Positions 47,591-59,662 of a DNA stretch of 64,000 nucleotides are shown piece by piece. The DNA comes from Schistosoma haematobium. Taxonomy: Eukaryota; Platyhelminthes; Trematoda; Strigeidida; Schistosomatidae. Below the pieces are notes generated by a model. It saw nothing but the letters and a program-made list of their open reading frames with translations. It searched no databases and was not told the DNA's origin. The position numbers and the translations under genes are program-made. The stretch is from positions 47,471,364 through 47,535,363 of the forward strand of contig NC_067196.1 of assembly GCF_000699445.3 (NCBI RefSeq), given 5' to 3'. Each line of letters starts with the position of its first letter. The first letter of the stretch is position 1.

Positions 47591-48414
47591 AATGTACTTA
47601 GTAATAAAGCTCTGAGATTTTTCTTTTTGATGGAATAAAAGTGTACGTAACACAAAGAATAGAAAACGACGTTTAAAACGTTACATAATTTATCAATATG
47701 TCATCTTTATAAGCAATTAAGCAAATATACTGCCCGTTTCAATCATTGAACTTCATGCGTAAAATAAATATGACGAAATAATTTTCTAGTTCTAGAGTTT
47801 CTTTTCAAAGTAGGAATCATCTCCGATAAATTTAAGTTAGCAGTTTGCAAGAAAAAACAAACCTATAGTTTCATTTTGATGTAGTAAATAATATTTTAAC
47901 AAGTAAATGTTAAACCTATAAAGCTAGATCGATTCAGAAATTGCTTGCCAACTTCAAGTGCTATGATGACTGTGACCTCAATGTAATCAAATATTTACTG
48001 ATTACAGTTATCAGTATGTGCTCACTAAGACATTCATGAAAGCGAGTTTAGAATAAGTGAAGTGATTTCGCATAAAATTTCGTTACAGTTAACCTATTAT
48101 CATTCACCTGGTAAACTTTGTCTACGAAAATAACATAAAGCATAAGAAAGAATTGGAGTATATTGTACACTTCGATTTATTCATGCATAGTGTCATACTC
48201 ATAATCTTAATGTTAATTAGATAGTTGAATTTTCACATTTTTATATATTTACATTTGAGTCATCATTTACAAATACCAGTTTTTTACTTCTAGAGAGCAA
48301 ACTAATTGCAAAGAAGTTTTTATCAATAATCGCTAACCATTTAACAGTATTTGTTAATGGAAGGCTATAAAGAATATTTATAGCATGAAATCTATATTAA
48401 ACAGAGTTTCCTTC
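47591..48414. other. Non-coding DNA
   Basis: Nothing recognised. Confidence 0.45.
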
Positions 48415-48575
48415 AAACTACCTTCAACTATCTAACATCTCAATGTAGTTCAAGAAGTGTTCAGTCATTTAGACTAGTGGCCACACTGTAATTTAATCCA
48501 TAGAATTCAATCAACACTAAAATAACTAGAGAAACATGACAATGATCACCTCTCAGTGATCAATTAATTGTAAAT
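48415..48575 (+). repeat. Hammerhead element family C, old tail copy
   Basis: Blocks AACTACCTTCAACTATCTAA, CATTTAGACTAGTGGCCACA, TTCAATCAACACTAA and CAGTGATCAATTAATTGT match the tail of the 37-kb element in order. No hammerhead. Confidence 0.65.
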
Positions 48576-50631
48576 GTGCATAAATAAAGAGCTGATTAAT
48601 TCTATACAGTATGTCAGTTGATTAATTTGTTTATGAAAATAGTTCCGAAATTGATTGAGGGATACAGATTATACATTCTTATATACAATACTTTTTGTAA
48701 TAATATGTAGAATATTATAGATACAAAATGTGTTATTTATTACTTTCCACTGACTAAGACGCATATTCATTTGAAATGAGGAGTCAGTCTCTAAATAAAT
48801 ATCTTAATTATTATTATATATATAACTAGATTTAAATATTGAATATGTAATAGGTAATATCGTAGATAGACTAATATTAACAAGCTATTTGTGTTTTCTA
48901 AAAATAATTTCTCAATACATTCATTCAATCAACTAGATGGCTTATTCATACAACTCAAACTCTTTTCCAAAATTACATCATTAACTCATAATCACATTGA
49001 ATTGTTCAATTATCTTATTCATTTGTTAAAAGTAAATGATGAGAATCGATTAGTTCTGAAGAAAAGAAAACTATGTTATAATGTTTATCTTGTTGATAAA
49101 TATGTACTTATACGTGTAGTGAAGTAAACAATTACATTAACAATAAAGATAATATATCAGATTTCTATGCAGATTTAATGACATCAATTATTTTGTTTTC
49201 AGTGTTTATTGTCTACTTATTATGTTAGAACTTAAGAAAAAATAATCAATTGTCTACTTCAGATGAATTTATGATTGATGTATTTAATCTTAAGTTGATT
49301 CTAGTTACAAACTAAAGTCAGTTAAAGAGTTGTTGAAAATCAAGACATACTTATTCATTTTAGTCGTAATCAGCGAATGTGTAATCAATAAATCATAGTA
49401 AACTGAACATAGAACAAGCAGGTCTCAAAGTGAACATAAATAGTTTTAATCTACTGATCCTGGATTCATTGGCTTATATATTCACTTTTAATCAATCTGT
49501 GAAATATCATTGTTTTCATTTAATGTCAGTAATGAAAAACTGTTTCATTTCTAACTTGTTCACCTCGATAGATCAATTTTTCTCACCAGAATTTCATGAA
49601 ATTGATATCGAATTCGGGTCACTGATATACATATGGTTGTTATACATTCTGTGTGAGTTATGTGAAAATTTTGTGTAGTTTGAGTATACACATAATCCTA
49701 ATATCATTTGAAAAACCATTAAGATTTAGGAGAAAAGTGGTGATTGTTTCATCTTTCTGTAACGCTTCTTAAAACCTATTTGTAAATATTTTTTCGATCT
49801 AATTTAATAAATAAAAAAAGAGTGATATAAATCGATCATATTATGATTATCACTTTGATGATTTAATATTAATACTGGGAGTATAAATATAAAAATCATT
49901 CCAAAAGTCTTCTACTGACCACTGTCTATTGTTAATCTATAGATTTAGTATATAATAATACAGAATTAGCTAGACTAAAATAAAACCATATTTTGGAAGT
50001 AAGATTCCAAGTTTTACATCTAAATCTGCCTTGTGTAAACTCGATTTATTTATCTTGTTAGTCTACTTTGTAAATATAGGGTTGTTGCATCATGTAACGA
50101 ACCAGATAAATTAGTTATTTTAGTTATATGTAGGTGCAGGAGATAAAAATTTCATCCATTTATAGAATGAAAGCTTTCTGTTAGTCTTTCTTTGTCACTT
50201 AAAACGATTTAGAATTTGAACGCAATGAAGAGCTTCCTGGAACGAACATTTTAATAGTATGGCTTAATCACTTACAGAATGTGAACATTCTGTGTTTACG
50301 TGAATTTCCTCATTTTAAATTATTTTATATATTCTGTATCTACATATAATGAAATCAACTCTCTTCATAACATGTAGATGATTTGTGTATTAACATAAAT
50401 TGAGATCTTGTGAGCCTAGATCTTAGTGATCATTTAACAAATGAAATTTAAGTATTCAACATCTTGTACAAAGCTAAACCTTATGTTTTGATCTATACAC
50501 TTTTTAAACTAAAAGATAATAAACTCTTTAAATGTGCTAACAAAATCAAGTTACCAATTGATTAATAAACATAAAATATGAAGATAAATGTCATCATTAG
50601 ATTCATCTCAACTGATAATTATTTAGGAACC
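48576..50631. other. Non-coding DNA
   Basis: AT-rich. The short frames at 48,891 and 49,430 are low-complexity and show no family resemblance. Confidence 0.5.
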
Positions 50632-50927
50632 AAGTAGTATGAGATAGGAAGAAATTAGGAAGAAGCGCTGGGAGTGGATAGGACACACATTGAGGAAAAC
50701 ACCCAACTGCGTCACAAGACAAGCCCTCACATGGAATCCCGAAGGTCAAAGGAAAAGAGGAAGACCAAAGAACACATTACGCCGGGAAATGAAGATAGAC
50801 ATGAGAAAAATGAACAAGAATTGGATGGAATTAGAAAAGAAGGCCCAGGACAGAGTGGGTTGGAGAATGCTGGTCTGCGGCCTATGCTCCATTAGGAGTA
50901 ACAGGCGTAAGTAAGTAAGTAAGTAAT
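50632..50927 (+). pseudogene. RTE retrotransposon 3'-end fragment
   Basis: A 5'-truncated RTE copy of about 295 bp: [37 protein letters not shown] and [10 protein letters not shown] end directly in the tail GTAAGTAAGTAAGTAAG. No stop interrupts this short piece. Its protein differs from the 21.7 and 31.5 kb pair, so it is an independent insertion. Confidence 0.88.
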
Positions 50928-51314
50928 ATGAGATAGTTGTTTCATTCAATATTTTTATAACTTCACATCAATAAACACACATTCACACAACATCACATTA
51001 AGATATAACCCTGATTTCCAATCATTTTTTTACATATGTTAAAATGAACAATGCTTCAAAAAAAATCGAATTATGTTTGTGGAAAACATGATTTTGTCAT
51101 TTATTAGTATGGTAAAAAAAGTCTCGTAGTATCTGACTACGTAATATAAATGATGGAAGTTATTATTTGAAAAAAAGAACATATATATCACAATGCCAAC
51201 AGTAAAAAACTATGTCATTCATAAAGCGCAGAAAATAGACTCTTCTCAAATAAAAGATATTTTCAACAAACCTCAAAATTCGTGTATTGCTCCTCATGTA
51301 ATCATGTAACCATG

Positions 51315-51346
<32 letters not shown>

Positions 51347-52084
51347 CCATAGTTCATAGTCCATTTATCATACTCTTTAAAATGTGTTACCAAAATTTGA
51401 TCTATCACACTTACAAACTATGTAATGAAAAAAAACAAACCTGCTCTTGACTAATACATCAATAACAGTCAATCGTAAACATGCCTTTACCAGAAATGCA
51501 TTAAACCTGTTTTAAATGATAATTTCATTTTTAAAAGGATAATCAGACAAAATGAACATACTGACTGAATTCAACGTTGTGTTTGTTGTTGTTGATAATA
51601 AAAAAAAATAATGAAGGTATCATTTTTCACCTTTTCGCCTTTGATTTATTTAAATGGAAATATCGATCATAAATTTGTTTTAAATATGCAAACTATTTTT
51701 CGAAATAATCACCTATTTATTAATCTATTCAATAAGTATAACGACTATATAGATCAGTTCATGTTTTTGTGTGTGTGTGTGTAGAGTTCAGCTTTTAATC
51801 TTGCCTGAATGTACATTGCATGCTGGAGTAATGAATGTTAGAGAGGGAAGAATAAGAGGAAAGTAAGCCGACGACTCATTAAGTATATTGACTGTGCTTG
51901 CATTTATTGATGGAACTGATCGATAATAATTAACAATAACACACATGAGAGATTAAGATAATCAGATAATCAAAAGTAGAGGAGTTTTCTAATGTAATAC
52001 AATGTAAAACAAATACCAAACTTTTGGTGATACAATGCTCCATAAGATGGATATGAATTAACTGTCATGTTTTTTTCATTAAAA
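50928..52084. other. Non-coding DNA
   Basis: Contains (ATA)n at 51,315-51,346 and a short GT run near 51,770. No gene recognised. Confidence 0.5.
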
Positions 52085-52175
52085 TCATAAACTGATTAAT
52101 GTTAGACTACCATTGAAAACCTGGAAGCACCAGACGACCGTTTCGTCTTAGTACCGGACTCAGTCTTTCTATACG
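52085..52175 (-). repeat. Hammerhead repeat family B fragment
   Basis: Minus-sense B tail and stem region (TTAGACTACCATTGAAAACC, TGGAAGCACCAGACGACCG, TTTCGTCTTAGTACCGGACT). It stops inside the hammerhead. Confidence 0.7.
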
Positions 52176-53569
52176 TCAATATCATCAATCCATACTTCAG
52201 TTAGAAGTTTAATTTGAAATTCAATGGCAGTTGATAAACATTTTTACAAATAAGAGGATATTTATGGTATACATTATTGGTATGAGGTTACATTAAACTG
52301 GAATCAAGTATTCAGCCTTTTTATAACGATTAAATAATTCGAATCATCGATATTAAAGAAATACTATCATCAAACGATTTTATATATGAGAGTAATTTTA
52401 ATCATAAACTGACATAAATTAAGTAGTCATTGAAAATCAAGGAACATTAAATAACAGTCTTGTAGTGTAGTTATGTTTCTAGATCAGATTTTGAAGCTAG
52501 AATCTTAAGGCACAGACGTGATTAAAAATAGCAGTTAATTATTGATTCAGAATTCAATACTTCACACTTTTTTTAATTTCAATCATTTTGTTATTCTTAT
52601 CCAGTATCATCAATGCTTTATCACCCCATTTTCAATTTAGTAAACTTCGCGGACTGAACTATTAATTAAAACGCATAGATATCTTGATCCAAATTAGTCA
52701 CTGATGTAAGCATACAGTTGATAATCAGTTCAGGAGATTTGTGGAGTTTTTTGCTAGCCTAACATCATTTTCACGATGAACGATTGTAAATCTATATTGA
52801 TGATTTCTCAATGGTAAGCAGATAAAACCTAACAATGGTTTAATGTTGATATAAGCTTATGTTACTTCTACATAACCACCTTAATTGATTTGTATATCAT
52901 TCTTTTATGATTATTGATCTGATTACAAATAGTAACCTGATTGAATGTTGTATTGACTCACTAACTTTTTGTAATCATTACTTTAAAAACATATTAAAAT
53001 AAATAAAGGCCAGCTTAGTAAGGAAAATTATTTAAGTCATTAAAATTTAATATTATCGAATTATTACAAAATCTATATTATGGTCTTAGACATTAAGTTG
53101 AAGTTCAAAAGAAAATAAATTATCCGAAAGTATAATGAATATTCCGTAACTATTCACCTACAGAGCACATCAATACATAATTCGTCTTCACAGTCTAGAT
53201 GACCTTTAAAAAAGAATCACTATTTAACAGTTACTTAGTACTTTAATTGGATGCATAAATTATATGAAATCCTGATTCCTTTTATGATTACAATTAGTTT
53301 TCTTTCGATATATAGTATCTTTCAATCCTTGGAAGAAAAATGTTAAACAATACTTTCGATTTTATTTAATTTCACTAACAGCAGGATCAGAGTTGACTGT
53401 TTCTGACGAGTTTTTTTTTCTTTTTTACATGAAACAATAGTTTGCTGTCTTAAGAAATTAAATGAAATATGTCACATAACCTTTAGTAATTTAAACAGTT
53501 AAACTCTTCAAAAATATATTATTTTGTAAACTATATTTGTCAGAGATTAATCACATTCGGTGTATTATT
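52176..53569. other. Non-coding DNA
   Basis: Nothing recognised. Confidence 0.45.
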
Positions 53570-53700
53570 ACAAACCTAAGAGGATTAGGTGGCTGCTAGG
53601 TTGAAGCAGCTGTTCAGTGCTCTCTTATTCTTAGTAGTTCTTCGAATGAGATCAACCTATGATGAGATGAATACAACTTAAAAATTAAATCAGCCACCAC
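53570..53700 (+). repeat. Hammerhead repeat family B remnant
   Basis: Contains GAAGCAGCTGTTCAGTGCT, TAGTAGTTCTTCGAATGAG and a tail-like GATCAACCTATGATGAGAT. Heavily decayed, so low certainty. Confidence 0.4.
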
Positions 53701-54816
53701 TAAAGCCCATGAAAAAATTATTAGTTAGGGTTGTTTGTGAGCAACAACTAAATGTGAATATAGATTATGTCATGAAATAATATTTATTTCAAAATGTTAA
53801 TAATTAGACAATACCGAATACAATATTTACTCAATCTTGAGAGTATTCACTTGCAATTACATACATACACGTATACTGATATTTATTCACGATGACGATA
53901 AGCGCTTTATTTTTCAAAGAACTAAAACTCAAACATCACTTTTTGTTTGTATGAGGCATATAATCACCCAGTAATACCAGCTGAGCTTCATTTCTGCTCT
54001 TCATTTTAGTTGATCGGAAATGTCACAGCATTTGCTTCGTCATTTGAAACATATTTTTGAAGATTCTGTTGACTAATGATTTGTATATTACTATATTACG
54101 TGGATCACTGAAGATTGAAACAGGAAAGAATCTACTGTTCAAAGTTTCATATTTTTCATTGATTCTTCAGATTTTGTCCTAATATTTCTTTTTGAAATTT
54201 AATTTCCAATATACTGTGAAGTTATAGAATATCTCTTAGTATCACAAACTATCTATAGTCTAGCTTATTCAACAGGTTGCTGAATTTCACGAAGTCATGC
54301 TAAACTGATCTATTTCCGTAAACAAGTGTATTTTACACAATAACCTCAAATATTAATGGTCATCAGTTAACTAAGTGATTTTATAATGTGTTTATTAATC
54401 ATTAGATGTTTAATTAATCAACTGACAAGTACTGTCGGTACATATCTGCGTATACTTTCATAATATAATCGATTATAAATGTGCATACGTGTGCTTTCGT
54501 GTGATAAATATTACTTACATATTTATCCATTAAACGCACTAAAAAAACGATACAATATATTGATATCCATATTAACTTTAAATCACTGGCTGTAAAAGGA
54601 CATATTTAATTTGTTCGTATGGCACTAGATATCCCAAATGTCCCAATTGATGTGGATAAAATGAAATTTAATTCATTTATTATAGATTTGTATTAAACAA
54701 ATATTTAGACAATTTATTCAAATCTCAACATTTCCAAGTGGGATCCTTCAGCTATTTTTTTCCTATTCGAAATAATGTGTTATAACAATCATGTAATCAC
54801 TGGCTGGGATGGTTAA

Positions 54817-54881
<65 letters not shown>

Positions 54882-55259
54882 AGGTAATTTCTGTTGGGAA
54901 CTTATACAAGTTACTGATGCATTATAAGCCATAGAGCAGTAAGTAATTGTTTTCTCCTATTTCTAAATTCCCCAACAATATGCGCTAATGACCCACTAGT
55001 TCTAACAATTAGACAAATAGAGATATCGAACATTGATATAATGACACAGGTTTTATCACGAATTGAAAGTTACTCTAAGCGATTGTGTGGTTCAACAGCT
55101 AACCAAGTTGTTCACTACTTAGTCTCGAAATATCCAAACTGAACAATTGATAAACTAAGGTCGAGTATTCGTATCTCAGCTCATCCAGTAGTCTATCTCG
55201 TCAATAACTTGAAGGTCGTTTGTTTACATTTTGCTGTTATCTACGTTGGTTTACTTTTA
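53701..55259. other. Non-coding DNA with compound microsatellite
   Basis: Contains (TC)n(TA)n at 54,816-54,879. No gene recognised. Confidence 0.5.
54816..54879. repeat. Compound (TC)n(TA)n microsatellite
   Basis: About 12 TC units run directly into about 19 TA units. Confidence 0.95.
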
Positions 55260-55345
55260 TTGCGATCACGAACTGATCTAAGTTAGACAAGCATTGAAAA
55301 CCTGGAAATATTGGACAGTCGTTTTATACTAATTTATGACTCCTC
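55260..55345 (-). repeat. Hammerhead repeat family B fragment
   Basis: Minus-sense tail and stem region (GATCACGAACTGATCTAAG, GCATTGAAAACCTGGAA, GGACAGTCGTTTTATACTAA). Decayed. Confidence 0.55.
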
Positions 55346-56619
55346 TTTTATTTACTTACAATTACCAACCCTGTGGAAAAATTATTTCAGTTATTACCAA
55401 AATTCTTCGAAAAAATTCATATACAAATATGATCATTGTACATAGAATTACACATATTTAATTAATTTCATAGTCTAACAACCTCAGCATCAAGTAGAAA
55501 CTAAACACTTGAAAAGAATATTCTTCGTTCATAAAATTGTGTTTTAATATAATGGGAATTTTACAGCGATTAAACACTTGGTGTTAAATGAACTGTTACT
55601 CTGTTTTTTTATTCCATGATTGATAGTTATATTGTGAATTGAAACAATTTGTACTCATAATAGTAGTAAATAAAACATGTGTGTATGTGTAAAATGTTAA
55701 CTTGTTGCAAGAAGTGATGATGATCAGCTTATTTTTCTTTAATTCTGAGCATTGTTTTATTGTTGTAAATGAAAGTATTTGATTTCATAACCTGAATTTT
55801 GATATTGTTTTTGGATCAGTAAGTCAATAACATTCGTAAATTTTAAGGTGTTTTAAACAGTCATGAAATTCTCATTCTTTTCAATGAAAGCTTTCAAAAA
55901 GAATACCTGGTAAATGTATAAACTAAAAATCATTTATCATGCATACCGATTAAATCCTGTGAAAGTATTCAGAATGTAAAAATGAGATTATAAATGTAGA
56001 AAAAATGTCAAGTTTTTTTTCAGTAAACTAACACCGTTAAAAAATCTTATTATTTCTACACTTTTATTTTGACAAATTTATGTATAATAGATGTAGAACA
56101 AATTTTCGAAAAATCTAAAAACTCTGTAGAAAATGTTGGTTATGTAATCCATAGACAATCTAACATAGTCGAGTTTTTGTCAAATGTTCTAAGAAATATC
56201 CAGGCCTTAATGATAAAACATGTTGATTAGCACATTTTTCATTAATTTCAATATTTTGGAATTAACGATTGTTATCGAAGAGATACTGATACACCGTTTT
56301 TTTGTTATTAGAGAAAATGATAATATGGCTTTCATATTATTCAAGGTCAATTAGACTAAACATTTAAAACTAACAAAACACAGAAAGTTTTGCAATGTTT
56401 GGGGACCGATAGTGTTAGCATTACTGATTATTTTCTGAATGAACAAATAATTAATATAGAAAGGTATTTTAGTTGGATAGGTTTTTTGAATACTTTGAAG
56501 TGAATTCTTCAAGCAATAAATCTTCATAGTTTATGGTTCATCGACAAAAGTTGAGAATTCGATGAATTTATATCATAAACAGTAAGGATATGAATTGTCT
56601 GATTTTTTCATATTTAGGA
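55346..56619. other. Non-coding DNA
   Basis: Nothing recognised. Confidence 0.5.
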
Positions 56620-56945
56620 CTGACTTTTAACCAGTTTTTGTTGATACGCGTGAATCTGGTGTGAACTACTACAATAAATCTGTCACGTAGCAAGATTTTT
56701 GAATATATAGATTGTGGTTAACAGTGAAATCCAGAGTGATTCAAATCAATTTTAATGATAATATAAATATCATATGTATTCAACAATTTAGTGAAAACCT
56801 GAACTTAATAGCTCAGTAGATAACGCATTGGAGTTTTAGTCGTAAGATACTGGATTCGAGTCTCGATGTGAGCATCAACAGTAGGATGCACGTACATCTA
56901 ACTGGTAAGTCCCAAACAACACTAAAACACATGCCATCAATATAT
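56620..56945 (+). repeat. Family A repeat with upstream extension (copy 2)
   Basis: Same extension as 47,300-47,590 (TTTTAACCAGT, GGTTAACAGTGAAATCCAGA). It is followed by a better preserved tRNA-like head: box A TAGCTCAGTAGATAACGC and box B GGATTCGAGTCTC. The hammerhead is reduced to CATCTAACTGGTAAGTCCCAAA, which lacks the core. Confidence 0.65.
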
Positions 56946-57059
56946 TCAACATAAAATTTCATTGATAGTTATTTACCTTGATTTATATAAGAAATCCTCT
57001 TATGTATTATATTTCTATCCTCTTTAATATCGAGTTTTGAATAAGAACTGAACAAAGGA

Positions 57060-57480
57060 ATCGTGAGCTCCACAAACTTATACTGATAATTATCATGTGC
57101 ACACTAGTGACTGGCCTCAAGATAGATCTCCTGGAGTTCTAGTGAGAAGCCGTGGCCAATGGAGTTCAGTCGTGTCTGTTGTGAGGCAGTTACTTGCTGA
57201 AGACAGTGGTGGGTGGTCATGCAACATCGTGGATTGGTTGAAGTTAGATATTAACACTGTTGGATGCCGACCCACTGATCTAGAGGCTAGGCGTTCGCAA
57301 GCGAGACCGAAGGTCCTGGGTTGGATTCCCGCGTGCGAGATCGCGGATGCACACTCCTGAGTCCCATACTAGGACGAAACGGCCGTCCAATGCTTCCAGG
57401 TTTTCGATAGTGACCTAACATTCATCCATTCATGATATCAATCTAAAGTTAACAATCTCCACAACCCTATACTGATATGT
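57060..57480 (+). repeat. Hammerhead repeat family B, full unit with preceding tail
   Basis: Begins with the last bases of a previous unit (CTCCACAAACTTATACTGAT, ending about 57,086), followed by a whole unit ending CCACAACCCTATACTGAT 389 bp later. Contains box A (CCCACTGATCTAGAGG), box B (GGGTTGGATTCCC), GCGGATGCACACTC, then a hammerhead in which three core bases after CTGA are deleted, GGACGAAACGGCCGTC, and the tail. Otherwise among the best preserved B copies. Confidence 0.78.
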
Positions 57481-57734
57481 ATATATGCCGAAACATGCAG
57501 TCACTTAACGGCGATTTATAGGCTTTACATGAAGTTACCTCAAACTAATCACATGACCATTACGAAGTCGGTATAAAAAAAGAGCAGTTATTCGTTCTGT
57601 TTTAGCATTAAAAGTCATGGGAACGATGTGATACTTGCCGAAAATCATGGTTTGAAATAAATGAAATCAAAGTATAAGATGATAATAATGAATTTAATGG
57701 ACAAGTGTTTCTATCAACGGCAATTATTAAACAT

Positions 57735-57960
57735 TCAGTTTGGAGTTGTGGAGATTGTTGAATTGCATTGAGATCATGGACCGACCACTAAAGTCCTGGA
57801 AGCACTGGTTGACCGTTTCGTCCTAGTATGGGAATCCTCAATCCTGGGTTCGAATCCCGCATCCAGAGTCGTGGGTAAGCACTGCTAAGAAATTTGATCC
57901 TGCGACGAAACGGCCGTCCAGGGTTTCCAGGCTTTTGATGGTTAATGGTGATAAAGCGTA
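57735..57960 (+). repeat. Hammerhead repeat family B, fold-back copy
   Basis: The left arm is inverted and starts at the true 3' end of the element (GTTTGGAGTTGTGGAGATTG). It runs back through CTGGAAGCACTGG and TTTCGTCCTAGTATGGGAAT. The direct arm carries GAATCCCGCATCC, GCACTGCTAAGAAATTTGATC, GACGAAACGGCCGTC and CAGGGTTTCCAGG. The core CTGANGAG is lost. Confidence 0.72.
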
Positions 57961-58092
57961 CCAGAAAAAGCGTTGAATGGTTGTCGCTATCACAAAGTGG
58001 GAAACAGACTACTGGGTCGTGAATCTGAAGTTTAAAGATGTGCTTTCTCCAAGGCATAAAATTTCTCAGTTCGACCCTACGAAGATTAGAGA

Positions 58093-58145
58093 TACGTACA
58101 ACTGATGAGTCCTAAATTAGGACGAAAAATCTACTCCCTGGCTGT
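58093..58145 (+). ncRNA. Hammerhead-like core, partial
   Basis: An unmutated core CTGATGAG (58,102-58,109), a perfect stem II (GTCCTAA pairing with TTAGGAC) and CGAAA are present. No 3' strand for stem I follows, and stem III is not palindromic (AATCTACTC). Probably a worn family A or B copy without activity. Confidence 0.5.
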
Positions 58146-59072
58146 CAAGTTATTGTTAATTCTTGACGAAGGCTCTCTTCCGATTTCCCAGTCAAATGGT
58201 CTCATTCGTCACAGGTTATATTTCACCAATATTTTTGGATAAGTTACAAGATCGTTTTAAGAGTCAAGGTTTGATGTTACATAAATTCAGCTTTACTCAT
58301 TTTGAGGATTTCTATTTACCAAAAATAAAATAAAAGTAGAGATTTATATAGCACAAATGTTTCGAGCTAACTGGTGGACCATACACTTGTTAAACGATAC
58401 AATCCATTCATCATACGCCAATTATCAGGAGCTCACAAGTTCTATGATTAGTTCTTATTAAAATCTTGACATCAAAGAGGATATAAATACATACATATAT
58501 AAACATTAGGGGATTTTGTTCATTACCTGTCTAGTATAAACAATATATTCACCCACTTGAATTCTATGTATATTACTAATTATTACATTGACAATCATGA
58601 AACTAGTCAGAACGTTCCCGGCTGACAAAATTTGTAAGTAGCTTGATAAAACTGTCAAAATCATTTTAACTTTTCCGTTGTACGATAAGCAACCAATAGA
58701 ATGTAGGGTAAAATCTTAACTAATCCGTGGTTTGCCTAATAAATCATATTATTTTTATAATAAAAAGACGAGTACTCACCACCCTATTAAAATCTAACTG
58801 AAAAATGTCCTTTTCATTATCTTAACTACATGATAAACTACAAAATAATCGCATAATGCATAAATCACAATCAAGTGTACGATTATTTTCGGAATCGACT
58901 AAGATATCTAGTGTTTTTCCTTAAATGGCCTTGACTCCACCCCCTCCCCTAATCCTAATGGTCCATCCTATAGCCAATTACACAGATCGGAATGTTAACT
59001 GAACTTTGTGAACTGTTAATTGAGGCCATTATAGCCCTAACTTATTTATGCTAAAGGCCACCAAGAAGTCCA
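58146..59072. other. Non-coding DNA
   Basis: No gene. A C-rich tract (CCACCCCCTCCCCTAATCC) at about 58,937 could be a polypurine tract on the minus strand, but it does not abut the LTR-like block. Confidence 0.45.
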
Positions 59073-59662
59073 TGTGTTATATGTCTGTCTAGCCAAGCAG
59101 GGGTGTTTGATATATTTGCACAACCTACCTAGCTGACATGTAAGAGCGTAATCTAACGACCAACACGCCCCCACATTAAGGTCTTATTTGACATTAGTCT
59201 GGCCTGTTTGCGGTTGTTACGACAAATAGGAGTCAGAGTTCAGGCCATCTCTCTTTGGCTAGCCCGCATATCGCTGTTAATAGATGACTGTCTATCTCAC
59301 ACTCACCTGTGTGAACTGGCTCGCATATCAGGGGCGGCTTAGCCTGTCACCTAAAGTTGACCTGCTCTTTTGAGGCATTTGTATAGTAACCAGCTTAGAG
59401 GCAGGTTAAAACACAGTCCTTAAATATATACGTGTGTACATATATTTTGTTGATATAGGCGAACTGACATAGATCATGACAGTTAACAATTTCTACTCTG
59501 ATGGATTAATTTTTCTTCTCAGACCATAAATTTTTACTGATTTGGACTATTATTCATTTAATGAAACATTTAATTATTTTCGGTAAGTTTATTTAATTTT
59601 ACATAAACTATGTACTATGCGGTTTATCTCATTTTAATCTTACCGTCCCGGTAGGGGTGACA
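59073..59662 (-). repeat. Candidate solo LTR (LTR-retrotransposon relic)
   Basis: A block of about 590 bp with distinctly higher GC than its surroundings. Read on the minus strand it begins TGTCACCCCTACCGGGACGG and ends CATATAACACA, giving the TGT...ACA termini usual for Ty3/gypsy-type LTRs. It has an A/T-rich TATA-like stretch inside. TGGACTTC follows directly, as a primer-binding site might. No short target duplication is seen and no internal coding sequence is near, so this is tentative. Confidence 0.35.

Noticed and set aside
58093..58145. Functional hammerhead
   Set aside because: Core and stem II are perfect, but stem I and stem III have no partner strands.
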